DNA of 64,000 bases from Neorhizobium galegae bv. orientalis str. HAMBI 540 (GTDB lineage Bacteria > Pseudomonadota > Alphaproteobacteria > Rhizobiales > Rhizobiaceae), in contig NZ_HG938353.1 of NCBI RefSeq assembly GCF_000731315.1, positions 1,364,001 through 1,428,000 of the forward strand, written 5' to 3'. Position numbers and translations under genes: made by a program. Of the stretch, positions 25,705-35,051 are shown piece by piece; within the stretch, counting starts at the first letter, position 1; every line of letters starts with the position of its first letter. Under the pieces are notes generated by a model that saw only the letters and a program-made list of their open reading frames with translations, did no database searches and was not told the origin of the DNA.

Positions 25705-26180
25705 TGCTGCCCTATCCGCTGCTCACCCTGTCGCTGGTCCTGATGTGGCTGCTGCTCAATGGCTTCACGCCCGGCCATCTGGTGCTCGGCATCCTGGTTG
25801 CCGTGTTCGCTTCGTGGGCGATGGCATCGCTGCGCCCGGACAAGCCGCGGCTCGGCAAATGGTACCTGCTGCCGAAACTGTTCGGGATCGTACTCTACGA
25901 TATCGTCAAATCGAACATCGCCGTCGCGCTGATTATCCTCAAAGCTGGTCGCCGCAGCCACAATCCCGGTTTCCTGACCGTCGAGCTGGATATCGAGAAC
26001 CATACGGCAATCGCGGTTCTGGCCGTCGTGCTGACCAGCACGCCGGGATCTGCCTGGCTGGAGTATGATTCAAACGACAAGACGGTGTTGCTGCATATCC
26101 TTGACCTGGACAACGAGGCGGAGTGGCGCAACACGATCAAGAACAGGTATGAGAAGCTGCTGATGGAGATTTTCGCATGA
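25701..26180 (+). CDS. mrpE: Mrp antiporter subunit E
   Basis: 159-residue subunit. Hydrophobic N-terminus (LTLSLVLMWLLLNGFTPGHLVLGILVAVFASWAM), then LLPKLFGIVLYDIVKSNIAVALIIL and a cytoplasmic domain with ALIVLTSTPGS-type sequence (LAVVLTSTPGSAWLEYD) and LLHILDLDNEAEW. It is needed for complex assembly in other Mrp systems. The start at 25701 gives an ATGA overlap with subunit D; ATG at 25704 is equally possible. Confidence 0.92.
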   Translation: MMLPYPLLTLSLVLMWLLLNGFTPGHLVLGILVAVFASWAMASLRPDKPRLGKWYLLPKLFGIVLYDIVKSNIAVALIILKAGRRSHNPGFLTVELDIENHTAIAVLAVVLTSTPGSAWLEYDSNDKTVLLHILDLDNEAEWRNTIKNRYEKLLMEIFA

Positions 26181-26458
26181 GCGCCATCATTCTCTTCAGT
26201 GCTGTCTCGCTCGCCCAGCTGATGCTGGCGGCGGCGATGGCGATTGCCTCGGTGCGCATGTTCCGGGGCCCAAGGGCACAGGACCGCATCATCGGCCTCG
26301 ACACGCTCTACATCAACGCCATGCTGCTGCTGGTGACCTTCGGCATCGGCACGGGCCGCGTGATCTATTTCGAGGCGGCGTTGGTCATGGGCATGCTGGG
26401 CTTCGTGGCGACCGTGGCGCTTGCGAAATTCCTGATGCGCGGGGAGGTGATCGAATGA
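26177..26458 (+). CDS. mrpF: Mrp antiporter subunit F
   Basis: 93 residues with three membrane helices. MFRGPRAQDRIIGLDTLYINAM is the conserved motif of the family, whose aspartate is in the membrane and needed for transport. Four-base overlaps join it to subunits E and G. Confidence 0.92.
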   Translation: MSAIILFSAVSLAQLMLAAAMAIASVRMFRGPRAQDRIIGLDTLYINAMLLLVTFGIGTGRVIYFEAALVMGMLGFVATVALAKFLMRGEVIE

Positions 26459-26856
26459 TGCAGGCTGCAGCCGATATCCCGGTCTGGGCCGCCGTCGCGG
26501 TCGCGTTTTTCCTGCTGATCGGTTCGGGTCTTGCGCTGATCGGTGCCATCGGCTTCCTGCGCTTGCCGACCTTCTACGAGCGCATCCATGCGCCGACGCT
26601 CGGCACCAGCTGGGGGATCGGCGGCGTCATGTTGGCTTCGATGATCTTCTTCACGGTTTCGTCGGGGCGCCTCGTATTCCACGAGATCCTGATCGGCATC
26701 TTCGTGACCGTGACCACGCCGATCACCTTCATGCTGCTGGCGCGCGCAGCCCTCCACCGCGACCGGGCGGAGGGGAACGGCAATGTCCCCGACAAGCAGA
26801 ACAAGAGCCAGGTGGCCAAGGGTGTTTCGGGTGAGAGCGATCCCCGCCACACATAG
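26455..26856 (+). CDS. mrpG: Mrp antiporter subunit G
   Basis: 133 residues: VAVAFFLLIGSGLALIGAIGFLRLPTFYERIHAPTLGTSWGI is the family hallmark, followed by two more helices and a hydrophilic tail of about 25 residues. Last gene of the operon; no clear terminator follows. Confidence 0.92.
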   Translation: MMQAAADIPVWAAVAVAFFLLIGSGLALIGAIGFLRLPTFYERIHAPTLGTSWGIGGVMLASMIFFTVSSGRLVFHEILIGIFVTVTTPITFMLLARAALHRDRAEGNGNVPDKQNKSQVAKGVSGESDPRHT

Positions 26857-27155
26857 ACTTCGCCGAGCGATTAAGCCGGGTCGAATTTCCCTCAATCATG
26901 CCATCAATTATCGATGGTGGCTTTCAGATCCAACATGGCGGCATAAAGACGCAGCCAGGATGGTCAGCAACGTATGGTTCAGTTATTTCTCTAAAAAGCA
27001 CGTTAAAAGTGCAGAGAGGCCGTGGCCTCGGCGGATGGGACGCTGTGGATATCCTCAGTCTCTAGGCTGCGGCGCAATGTCCGCTCTTTTCCTGATGACA
27101 GACTCACTGAGCAACAATATACCGTCAATCCAGGACTAACTATCGGACGTCACGG
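26857..27155. other. Intergenic region, nothing recognised
   Basis: About 300 bases between mrpG and the MocR-type gene. No coding frame with a ribosome binding site, no strong hairpin and no repeat was seen. Confidence 0.4.
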
Positions 27156-28559
27156 ATGAAGACCTGGAAGCCTGACCTGACCCGCAGCCGCTCCCCGCGA
27201 TACATGGCGATCGCCGATGTCATCGAGATGGACCTGAGGAGCGGCAACCTCGTCGTCGGCGACCGTTTGCCGCCGCAACGCGAGTTGGCAAAGGTGCTCG
27301 GCGTAGATTTCACCACCGTGGCGCGCGGCTATCTGGAAGCCCAGAAGCGCGGTCTGGTCAGCTCGCATGTGGGACGCGGCACATTCGTGACCGGCGGCGC
27401 TGATAAGGAACGCCGGGGTTTCGTTTCCGAGGCCGCGCCGGATCCGCGCCGGGCCTCGATCGTCGATTTTTCGATGAACATGCCTCCGGAGCCGGATGAT
27501 CCGGAACTGATAGCGCGGATGCGGGAAGGGCTCACCGCAGTCGCCACCAATCTCCTGCCTTTGCTGCGGTATCAGGGTTTCGGCGGTGCCGGCATGGATA
27601 AGGAAGCGGCCGCCGTCTGGCTCAGCCGCCGCGGCCTGGTTCCCTCGCAGGAGCGCATTTTCGTCACCCCCGGCGCGCATCCGGCGCTACTGGCGATCCT
27701 CGGCATCCTGGCAAAACCGGGCGAGACGGTGCTGTCGGAAAACATCACCTATCCGGGCATGCGGTCGATCGCCGCCCAGTTGCGATTGAATCTTGTCGGC
27801 CTGCCGATGGACGAAGACGGCATTCTGCCGGCAGCCTTTGCGGAAGCCTGCGAGATGAACAAGCCGAAGGCGCTCTATCTCAATCCGATCCTGCAAAACC
27901 CGATGACGCTGACCATTCCGGAGCGGCGTCGGGAGGAAATTTGTGCGGTGGCACGCAAATACGGCGTGCCGATCGTCGAGGATGATGCCTATGGTTTTGT
28001 CCCTCTCCACGCTCCGGCACCGCTCGCGGCAATGGCTCCGGACCTGACCTGGCATATTGGCGGGCTTTCGAAATGTATCGGCGCCGGCCTCAGGCTCGCT
28101 TATGTCGTCGCCCCGGATACCAAGGCGGCGTGGCCGTTCGTCAGTGCCATGCGTGCCAACACCGTCATGGCATCGCCGTTGTCGGTAGCGCTCGCCACCC
28201 GCTGGATCGAGGACGGCACGGCCGACAGCATGCTGCAGTTTATCCGGGCGGAAGCGGCGGCCCGCCAGGCGCTGGTCGCTGGCATATTGCCAAAGGGCAG
28301 CTATCGGGGCGACCCGCTCGGCTTCAACATCTGGCTGCCGTTGACCGAGGGCTGGACCCGCTCGACGTTCGGCAGTCACATGCGCTCCGCCGGCATAGGC
28401 GTCGTGGCGAGCGATGCCTTCACCGTCGACGGGCCGGCTCCCGAAGCGGTGCGCGTATGCCTCGGCGGCCCCATCCAGCGGCCGGCACTCAAGGCCGCTC
28501 TGGAATTCATGGGGCACGCGCTGGAGACCTCTCCCGAAATGGCCGGCTCCTTCTTCTGA
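27156..28559 (+). CDS. MocR-type PLP-dependent transcriptional regulator
   Basis: 467 residues combining an N-terminal GntR winged helix (about 10-80: SPRYMAIADVIEMDLRSGNL, LPPQRELAKVLGVDFTTVARGYLEAQKRGLV) with a fold-type-I aminotransferase domain (about 100-460). The PLP lysine is in HIGGLSKCIGAGLRLAYV, and YLNPILQNPMTLTIPERRR and VEDDAYGFV carry other cofactor contacts. Such proteins sense PLP or amino acids and control vitamin B6, GABA or amino acid genes. No obvious target is adjacent, so its role is not inferred. Confidence 0.9.
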   Translation: MKTWKPDLTRSRSPRYMAIADVIEMDLRSGNLVVGDRLPPQRELAKVLGVDFTTVARGYLEAQKRGLVSSHVGRGTFVTGGADKERRGFVSEAAPDPRRASIVDFSMNMPPEPDDPELIARMREGLTAVATNLLPLLRYQGFGGAGMDKEAAAVWLSRRGLVPSQERIFVTPGAHPALLAILGILAKPGETVLSENITYPGMRSIAAQLRLNLVGLPMDEDGILPAAFAEACEMNKPKALYLNPILQNPMTLTIPERRREEICAVARKYGVPIVEDDAYGFVPLHAPAPLAAMAPDLTWHIGGLSKCIGAGLRLAYVVAPDTKAAWPFVSAMRANTVMASPLSVALATRWIEDGTADSMLQFIRAEAAARQALVAGILPKGSYRGDPLGFNIWLPLTEGWTRSTFGSHMRSAGIGVVASDAFTVDGPAPEAVRVCLGGPIQRPALKAALEFMGHALETSPEMAGSFF

Positions 28560-28693
28560 TCTCTCCTCTTCCCGCGATCCGTGACCGGAATGCCCTGCGG
28601 CATTCTGGCCAATCGACGTATTGAATGCATAAACCTATATAAATGACTGCACCAAATAGTCGATTTGATCGCTTTGTTTCAAGGACGATGATC

Positions 28694-29074
28694 ATGGATC
28701 ACGAATGGCCTCCTCTCCCTCCCATGCAGACCGGTATCCGCGGACGCTGCCCGCGCTGCGGCCAAGGGCATCTCTTTAACGGCTTCCTGACGCTTGGCCG
28801 GAAGTGCGAGGCCTGCGGATTGGACTACTCCTTCGCCGACCCCGCTGACGGTCCGGCCTTTTTCGTGATCTGTTTTGCCTGCGTGCCGAGTGTGCTTCTG
28901 GGCGTCTGGCTGGAAGTGCAGTTCCAGCCGGCCTGGTGGGTTCACCTGCTGGTGACATTGCCCTTCATGCTGTTGACCTGCATTCCGCCGCTACGGCCGC
29001 TCAAGGGCTGGCTGGTGGCGAGCCAGTATTTCTATAAGGCGGAAGAGGGTAAGCTGGTGCGGCGGGCAAGCTGA
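28694..29074 (+). CDS. DUF983 membrane protein
   Basis: 126 residues. Two CxxC pairs (RCPRCGQGHLF and CEACGLDYSF) form a zinc-ribbon-like module near the N-terminus; DPADGPAFFVICFACVPSVLLG and WWVHLLVTLPFMLLTCIPPL are membrane helices. DUF983 genes often accompany cytochrome c oxidase genes, but none is here. The start at 28694 is set by AAGGA eight bases upstream. Confidence 0.8.
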   Translation: MDHEWPPLPPMQTGIRGRCPRCGQGHLFNGFLTLGRKCEACGLDYSFADPADGPAFFVICFACVPSVLLGVWLEVQFQPAWWVHLLVTLPFMLLTCIPPLRPLKGWLVASQYFYKAEEGKLVRRAS

Positions 29075-29086
29075 ACCCAGTCATCT

Positions 29087-30226
29087 TTAGGAATTGACTG
29101 GAGCGCTGAGGAAGCTTGTCAGTTCCCGCGCGGCTGCGCCACCCGCGCGGTTCGCGCCGATCGTTGAAGCAGACGGGCCGTAACCGACCAGATGAATGCG
29201 CGGATCCTTGGCGACCTGCGTCGCCAGCCGGCCGGTCATCAGGATGCCGCCGCTCGTCTCGCGCAGCTGCAGCGGGGCGAGATGATCGAGTGAGCTGCGA
29301 AAACCCGTACACCAGAGGATCACGTCGGCCCGCTGTTCGGAGCCGTCAGCCCAGCGCATCCCGTGTTCGGTGATCTCGGAAAACATTGGCAGCCTTTTCA
29401 GCGCGCCGCGTTCTTGTGCCGCCCGGATCGCAGGCGTGACGGGCAGGCCGGTGACCGAAACCACCGAGCCTGGCGGAAGGCCCTGGCGGACACGGTCTTC
29501 CACCAGCGCCACGGCAGCGTGTCCGACCTCCGGCGTGAACGGCTCGTCACGGAATTGCGGTTCCCGTCGCGTCACCCAGGTGGTCGAGGTGACCCGGGAG
29601 ATCTCGTCGAGCAACTGGATCGCCGAAATCCCGCCGCCGACCACGACGACATGCTGGCCGAGAAATTCCTCGGCGGTGCGATAATCCCTCGTGTGGAGCT
29701 GTCGCCCATGGAATCGGTCAGCGCCGGGATAGTCCGGAATGTAGGGCGATTCCCATGTGCCGGTAGCGTTGATCAATCCTCGCGCCGAGAAGGCGCCCCG
29801 GTCGGTCTCGACCCTCAGCCGTTCTCCCCGGTTGCAGGCGACCGTCACCTTAACAGGACGATGAACGCGCAGATCGAAGGCGCGCTCATAGGCCGCAAAA
29901 TATTGAGGCACGGCGACCGACGCCTTAACCAGATCGGCTGAAGTATCGACCACTTCCTCGAACCGCATTCCGGGAAGGTCATGGACGCGGTTGGCTGTTG
30001 CCAGCGTCAGGGATGGCCAGCGAAACTGCCAGGCGCCGCCCGGCTCCGGAGACTGGTCGAAGACCACGAAGTCTCTGTCCGGCACAAGACCCAGTTTCTG
30101 CAGGTGATAGGCCGAAGACAGGCCCGCCTGACCCGCTCCGATCACGACGATATCGACCTTGATCGCCACGCGGGCATGATCGGGTTTGGCGTCGGCGGGT
30201 TGATCCGGTTCGGAGTCTGCAGCCAT
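29087..30226 (-). CDS. FAD-dependent oxidoreductase, flavin-monooxygenase-like
   Basis: 379 residues. VDIVVIGAGQAGLSSAYHLQ is the FAD-binding Rossmann motif, FDQSPEPGGAWQFRWPSL follows as in Baeyer-Villiger and CzcO-like proteins, and VVVVGGGISAIQLLDEIS is the second, NADPH-binding Rossmann motif. LINATGTWESPYIPDYPG matches the ATG region of this superfamily. There is no signal peptide; a hydrophilic 25-residue N-terminus precedes the fold. The substrate is unknown; relatives are annotated as potassium transporter-like or thioredoxin-reductase-like oxidoreductases. Divergent from recQ. Confidence 0.85.
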   Translation of the reverse strand: MAADSEPDQPADAKPDHARVAIKVDIVVIGAGQAGLSSAYHLQKLGLVPDRDFVVFDQSPEPGGAWQFRWPSLTLATANRVHDLPGMRFEEVVDTSADLVKASVAVPQYFAAYERAFDLRVHRPVKVTVACNRGERLRVETDRGAFSARGLINATGTWESPYIPDYPGADRFHGRQLHTRDYRTAEEFLGQHVVVVGGGISAIQLLDEISRVTSTTWVTRREPQFRDEPFTPEVGHAAVALVEDRVRQGLPPGSVVSVTGLPVTPAIRAAQERGALKRLPMFSEITEHGMRWADGSEQRADVILWCTGFRSSLDHLAPLQLRETSGGILMTGRLATQVAKDPRIHLVGYGPSASTIGANRAGGAAARELTSFLSAPVNS

Positions 30227-30433
30227 GCGGAATATCGATGCCAGTGACGGGGCGAGAAGTGAGGTAGACGAGGCTTATACGTCCGCGAAAGATGCTTCAA
30301 GCAAAACGGGCGGCCGGTGCGTCGGGAATTGCTAGGCCAATTCATGTCGGGATACCCATGGTCGAGTGCCCAGGTGCTCGCTCTGGCTGCCGGACCTGTG
30401 CCATAGTGCGGTCCTTCCGACGAAAGCGATTCC

Positions 30434-32293
30434 ATGCCACCGACCCCAGACCGCATCGATCCCCTGTTTGACAGACAAGGCACGAGAAACCCGCTCGACG
30501 TGCTGAAGCGCGTTTACGGCTATTCGTCGTTCCGGGGCAAGCAGGCCGCGGTCGTCGAACAGGTCGTGTCAGGCGGCGATGCCGTAGTGCTGTTTCCGAC
30601 CGGTGCGGGCAAATCGCTCTGCTTCCAGATCCCCGCCCTCTGCCGCGACGGCGTCGGCATCGTCGTTTCGCCGCTGATCGCGCTGATGCGCGACCAGGTG
30701 GAGGCGCTGAAGCAGCTCGGCGTGCGGGCCGCCGCCCTCAATTCCTCTCTGACGCGCGAAGAATTCGTCGACGTCCGCCGGGCGATTACCAATGGCGATC
30801 TTGATCTCCTCTATGTGACACCCGAGCGCATCGTCACGCCGGCCTTCAAGGAGATGATCGGCAATGCGAAGATCGCATTGTTTGCGATCGACGAAGCGCA
30901 CTGCGTCTCGCAATGGGGCCACGATTTCCGTCCCGAATATCGCGAGCTCGGTCATCTCGCCGAGCATTATCCGGGCGTGCCGCGCATGGCGCTGACAGCC
31001 ACCGCCGATCCGCATACCCGCGAAGACATTATCGACAAGCTTGCGCTGCGCTCGGCCGAGGTCTTTACCACCTCCTTCGACCGCCCCAACATCGCATATG
31101 AGATCGTCGAACGCGATCAGCCGCGCCAGCAGCTCCTGCGCTTCCTGTCCCGCCACAAGGGCTCGAGCGGCATCGTCTATTGCCTGTCTCGCGCCAAGGT
31201 CGAGGATACGGCAGAGTGGCTGAACGGGCAGGGTATTCGCGCGCTCGCCTATCATGCGGGCATGGACCGCAGCATGCGCGACGCCAACCAGGACGCTTTC
31301 CTCAAGGAAGAGGACCTCTGCCTCGTCGCCACTGTCGCTTTCGGCATGGGCATCGACAAGCCGAACGTGCGTTATGTCGCCCATCTCGATCTGCCCGGTT
31401 CCGTCGAGGCCTATTATCAGGAGACCGGCCGCGCCGGGCGCGACGGGCTGCCGTCCGACGTCTGGATGGCCTATGGCATGGCCGATGTCATCCAGCGGGG
31501 CCGGATGATCGACGGCGGCACGTCGGGCGACGATATCAAGCGCGTCGAGCGCGCCAAGCTCAATGCGCTGCTCGGCATCTGCGAAACCCCCGGCTGCCGA
31601 AGACAGGCGATCCTGGCCCATTTCGGCGAGGCCCATCGCGGCCAATGCGGCAATTGCGATACCTGCCTCAAGCCGGTCGAAACCTGGGATGGAACCGACG
31701 CCGCCATCAAGGCGCTGGCGGCAATCTATCGAACCGGCGAGCGTTTCGGCACCGGCCACCTGATCGACGTGCTGCTCGGGAACCGGAACGAGAAGACCGC
31801 TCGCTTCGGCCATGCGGACATGCCGGTTTTCGGGGTCGGCAAGGATATTCCGTCGAAGACCTGGCAATCGGTTTATCGCCAGCTCCTCGCGGCCGGCTTC
31901 GTCAGTGTCGATCATGAGGCGTTTGGCGCGCTGAAACTGGAAGAGGGCGCGCGCGCCGTCTTCAAACGCGAACGCGAGGTCCGCTTCCGCAAGGACCGCC
32001 CGACGACCGGCAAGGCATCGCGAAGCGCGTCGCCGAGCGCGGCAAACGCAAGATCCACGCTGGAAGGGGCCGAGGCAGAACTCTTCGAAGCACTGCGCGT
32101 CGCGCGCCTGGGGATCGCCAAGGAGCTTTCGGTGCCGCCCTATGTCGTCTTTCCGGATACGACGTTGGTCGCGTTTGCGACCGCCCGCCCGACGAGCCGC
32201 GACGCGCTGCTCGGCATTTCCGGCGTCGGACAATCGAAGCTTGAGCGTTATGGCGACGCCTTCCTGGCGGTGATCCGGGCGCACGAGAGATAG
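30434..32293 (+). CDS. recQ: ATP-dependent DNA helicase RecQ
   Basis: 619 residues, full length. Helicase domain: [16 protein letters not shown] (Walker A), [19 protein letters not shown] (DEAH box and RecQ aromatic loop), [47 protein letters not shown] and [12 protein letters not shown]. The zinc domain has CETPGCRRQ and CGNCDTC. A winged helix follows, and the HRDC domain is at about residues 545-615 ([18 protein letters not shown]). It unwinds DNA in recombinational repair. The N-terminal extension of about 15 residues is hydrophilic. Confidence 0.95.
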   Translation: MPPTPDRIDPLFDRQGTRNPLDVLKRVYGYSSFRGKQAAVVEQVVSGGDAVVLFPTGAGKSLCFQIPALCRDGVGIVVSPLIALMRDQVEALKQLGVRAAALNSSLTREEFVDVRRAITNGDLDLLYVTPERIVTPAFKEMIGNAKIALFAIDEAHCVSQWGHDFRPEYRELGHLAEHYPGVPRMALTATADPHTREDIIDKLALRSAEVFTTSFDRPNIAYEIVERDQPRQQLLRFLSRHKGSSGIVYCLSRAKVEDTAEWLNGQGIRALAYHAGMDRSMRDANQDAFLKEEDLCLVATVAFGMGIDKPNVRYVAHLDLPGSVEAYYQETGRAGRDGLPSDVWMAYGMADVIQRGRMIDGGTSGDDIKRVERAKLNALLGICETPGCRRQAILAHFGEAHRGQCGNCDTCLKPVETWDGTDAAIKALAAIYRTGERFGTGHLIDVLLGNRNEKTARFGHADMPVFGVGKDIPSKTWQSVYRQLLAAGFVSVDHEAFGALKLEEGARAVFKREREVRFRKDRPTTGKASRSASPSAANARSTLEGAEAELFEALRVARLGIAKELSVPPYVVFPDTTLVAFATARPTSRDALLGISGVGQSKLERYGDAFLAVIRAHER

Positions 32294-32307
32294 GCCGCAA
32301 CCGCGTA

Positions 32308-33462
32308 TCAGTAGAACGTCGAGTGGAAAGGAGTGACCGCGGCTCCCATCGCCGACGCGTCGCTGGCGATTTCCGAGATGATCAGCTTGGGGCCGGGGCG
32401 GTGCACGCCATAGCGCGGTCGATCATAAATGCGCGTCCGATCGACCATCATCTGCGCCAAGTCCGAGGGAATCTGGCCGCCGAACACGATCGCCTGCGGA
32501 TCGACGATAGCCCGGATGGCGTTGATGAGGCGATTGTAGGCGGGCGTAACCTCGTCCACCCATTCGGTGACGCCTGGCCAGTTCCGGTCGAAATGTTTGC
32601 GCATGTAGCTGATCGAGGGCACGTCGACACCGTTGCGGTTCAGTCGCTCGATCAGGTACTGCAGCGCCGGCCGGTGTTTCGATTCTTCCGCGTCGTAGAT
32701 CCCGGAGAACTCCCCGGCATTGCCATTGCCGCCAAGCAGCAATTCCCCGTCGCTGATCAGTCCGCCGCCGAAACCGTAGTTGAAGCTCAGATAAGCGAAA
32801 TGCTTGATATAACGCCCGACGCCGAACATCGCTTCGGCGATCGACCCCGTATTGGCGCCATTGTGCACCCAGACCGGCTTGCCGAAAAACTCAGCGAGCA
32901 GCGGACCGAGCTCGATCAGCGACCATTCATGCAGCGGCAGGGGCGCGTTGTAGCGGGTTCCGCCGACATGATAGCCCGCTATTGCAAAGCCGATGCCAAA
33001 AAGGGCTTCCGCGGACAGGTTGTTGAGTTTCTGAGCCTCCACGAGCCGCGCTCTGACCAGATCGAGAGATTGCGCCATCGTGTGTTCGCGCAGCGTCACG
33101 CTGCTTTCCGAAAGAACATTCCCGGCAAGGTCCATCAGGCAGATGCCGATGACGTCGGTATTGACCGAGATGCCGCAGGAATAGGCGTAGCGGGCGTTGA
33201 GGCGGATCGTCGGGCTCGGTTGCCCGCGGCCGACGCCAGGTTTCGGAGAGCCGAGCAAGACGATGCCGCGTTCCGCCAACTGGTCGATGATCCGATAGAC
33301 CGATTGCTGGGTGAGGTCGGTATGATCGGTCACTTCGGAGCGGGAGAGACCGGGGTGACGCCAGATGAGCTTGAGCAGGCTGCGCTCGTTCGGAGACACG
33401 ACGCCGCTTTCACCTGCGCGCAGGAACTGGGGCGGGATCAGAGCTTCGGGAAAATAGGCCAC
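32308..33462 (-). CDS. ROK-family transcriptional regulator, probable regulator of the ugp operon
   Basis: 384 residues from a GTG with GGAGGT six bases upstream; a TTG eight codons earlier is less convincing. MarR-like winged helix at about 15-75 (KLIWRHPGLSRSEVTDHTDLTQQSVYRIIDQLAERG), then a sugar-kinase-like ROK domain: YSCGISVNTDVIGICLMDLAG, GIGFAIAGYHVG, VHNGANTGSIAEAMFG and GFGGGLISDGELLLGGNGNAGEFSG. The zinc motif CxCGxxGC of most ROK repressors is missing: the segment after GEFSG has no cysteines. It is divergent from ugpB and probably responds to a phosphorylated sugar or polyol (inference). Convergent with recQ. Confidence 0.87.
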   Translation of the reverse strand: MAYFPEALIPPQFLRAGESGVVSPNERSLLKLIWRHPGLSRSEVTDHTDLTQQSVYRIIDQLAERGIVLLGSPKPGVGRGQPSPTIRLNARYAYSCGISVNTDVIGICLMDLAGNVLSESSVTLREHTMAQSLDLVRARLVEAQKLNNLSAEALFGIGFAIAGYHVGGTRYNAPLPLHEWSLIELGPLLAEFFGKPVWVHNGANTGSIAEAMFGVGRYIKHFAYLSFNYGFGGGLISDGELLLGGNGNAGEFSGIYDAEESKHRPALQYLIERLNRNGVDVPSISYMRKHFDRNWPGVTEWVDEVTPAYNRLINAIRAIVDPQAIVFGGQIPSDLAQMMVDRTRIYDRPRYGVHRPGPKLIISEIASDASAMGAAVTPFHSTFY

Positions 33463-33582
33463 TGATCCACCTCCGTTCGCCGACAATTACCATCGAGGTG
33501 TAATAATCGCGGTTGTATGCCGCCGTCTACCTCGCATTTTCCTTGCTTAGATGGAAATGCCTTGCGCGGCAAGGGTTTCAGC

Positions 33583-33617
33583 TCGTCATTTAATTGTTAC
33601 ACGTAAAGTGTAGTAAT
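33583..33617. promoter_or_regulatory. Candidate ROK operator with overlapping Pho-box-like half-sites before ugpB
   Basis: ATTGTTACAC (33593-33602) and GTGTAGTAAT (33608-33617) form an inverted repeat with 8 of 10 matches across a five-base gap. A further GTGTAATAAT lies at 33498-33507 beside the regulator start. Overlapping the left arm, TCGTCAT and TTGTTAC (33583-33589, 33594-33600) are spaced 11 bases apart like the two halves of a PhoB box, each matching five of seven consensus bases. Confidence 0.4.
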
Positions 33618-33670
33618 GCCGCGTTCCGATGCCGATCCCACTCGGCCGATCATCCCAACAGGCGAGGGCA

Positions 33671-34981
33671 ATGATGAAGATTTCCATTCTGGCGGCGGCT
33701 GCCGCCCTGATGGCGGGCGCGTGTTCCGCGCAGGCCGCCAATATCGAGTTCTGGTACGGCAATACGGGCCCTGTCGAAACCGCGATCAAGGCCCAGTGTG
33801 ATGCTTTCAATGCCGCACAGACCCAGCACAAGGTCACCTGCGTCGGCCAGGGCAGCTACGAAGTGTCGATGCAGAAGGCGATTGCCGCTTATCGCGCCAA
33901 GAACCACCCGGTGCTGATCCAGTTCTTCGACGCCGGCACGCTCGACCTGATGCTGTCGAACGCCGTCGTGCCGGTCCAGGAAATCCTGCCCGACGTCAAG
34001 TGGGACAGCTATATCGCCGGTGCCCGTGCCTATTACGAAACGTCCGGCGGCAAGCTGTTCGCACAGCCCTACAATGCCTCGACGCTGCTGTTCTATACGA
34101 ACAAGACCGAGCTCGAGAAGGCCGGCATCATGCAGACGCCGACCACCTGGGAAGACGTCATCGACGCCGCCCGCAAGCTGAAGGCCGCCGGCCATGCCTG
34201 CCCGTTCGTTACCGATGGCGATACCTGGCGCGTGCTGGAACAGTTCTCCGCCCGCCACGGCCTGCCGATCGCTTCCAGGCACAACGGTTATGACGGCCTC
34301 GACGCCGAATACGTCTTCAACACCACCTTCGTCGCCAAGCATCTCCAGAACTTGGTGGATTGGCGCAAGGAAGGCCTCGTCAAGCTCAATGCCGATACCA
34401 AGGCTGGCAATTACACCGCCGCCTTCAACGCCGGCGAATGTGCGATGATGGAAGGCTCCTCGGGCTCCTACGCAGCCTCCACCAAGGCCTTCGACGGCAA
34501 GTACCAGCTCACCGTCAACATGGCGCCGATGTACAAGGGTTACGAGCGCCACAACACGCTGGTCGGCGGCGCCTCGATCTACGTCATGAAGGGTCATGAC
34601 CAGGCTGAAGTCGATGGCGCCAAGGCCTTCCTCGACTTCCTGCGCAAGCCGGAACAGCAGATGGCTTTCACCGCGGCGACCGGCTACGTCCCCGTCACCA
34701 ACGACGTGCTCGACGCGATCAACAAGAGCGGCGACGCCAAGGCTGCGAAATATGCAACCGCTGCCATTGGCATCGAGTCGATGAACCAGCCGCCAACCGC
34801 CGACAGCCGCGGCATTCGTCTCGGCTTTTACGTGCAGTTCCGCGAAATCTTCATGGAAGAGACCCAGAAGGCATTTAGCGGGCAGCAGACCATGCAGGTC
34901 TCGCTCGACAACGCCAAGAAGCGTGGCGACGAATTGCTGCACCGCTTCGAGCAGACCTACAAGGGCGTCAAGCTGCCTTGA
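33671..34981 (+). CDS. ugpB: sn-glycerol-3-phosphate / glycerophosphodiester ABC transporter, binding protein
   Basis: 436-residue periplasmic binding protein. Signal peptide ISILAAAAALMAGACSAQA with cleavage before ANIEFWYG; the cysteine near the cleavage region leaves a lipoprotein reading possible but the following sequence favours Sec cleavage. QFFDAGTLDLMLS, PYNASTLLFYTNKTELEKAG, TWEDVIDAARKLKAAGH, EGSSGSYAA and VGGASIYVMKGH match UgpB. First gene of the ugp operon; two adjacent ATG codons (33671, 33674) both fit. A hairpin separates it from ugpA. Confidence 0.93.
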   Translation: MMKISILAAAAALMAGACSAQAANIEFWYGNTGPVETAIKAQCDAFNAAQTQHKVTCVGQGSYEVSMQKAIAAYRAKNHPVLIQFFDAGTLDLMLSNAVVPVQEILPDVKWDSYIAGARAYYETSGGKLFAQPYNASTLLFYTNKTELEKAGIMQTPTTWEDVIDAARKLKAAGHACPFVTDGDTWRVLEQFSARHGLPIASRHNGYDGLDAEYVFNTTFVAKHLQNLVDWRKEGLVKLNADTKAGNYTAAFNAGECAMMEGSSGSYAASTKAFDGKYQLTVNMAPMYKGYERHNTLVGGASIYVMKGHDQAEVDGAKAFLDFLRKPEQQMAFTAATGYVPVTNDVLDAINKSGDAKAAKYATAAIGIESMNQPPTADSRGIRLGFYVQFREIFMEETQKAFSGQQTMQVSLDNAKKRGDELLHRFEQTYKGVKLP

Positions 34982-35004
34982 TCCAAGCTTGATCGGCGCG
35001 GGCA

Positions 35005-35033
35005 GGGACACAAGTCCCGTCCGTGCCTGTCCC
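35005..35033 (+). promoter_or_regulatory. Intercistronic stem-loop between ugpB and ugpA
   Basis: GGGAC (35005-35009) can pair with GTCCC at 35014-35018 over a four-base loop, or GGGACA with TGTCCC at 35028-35033. No T run follows. Such structures often protect the upstream binding-protein message and lower permease expression. Confidence 0.4.
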
Positions 35034-35051
35034 TCACTGCGGGCTTTTCCC

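Noticed and set aside
26783..27139. An open frame bridging mrpG and the MocR gene
   Set aside because: Begins inside mrpG in another frame; no ribosome binding site and no family character.
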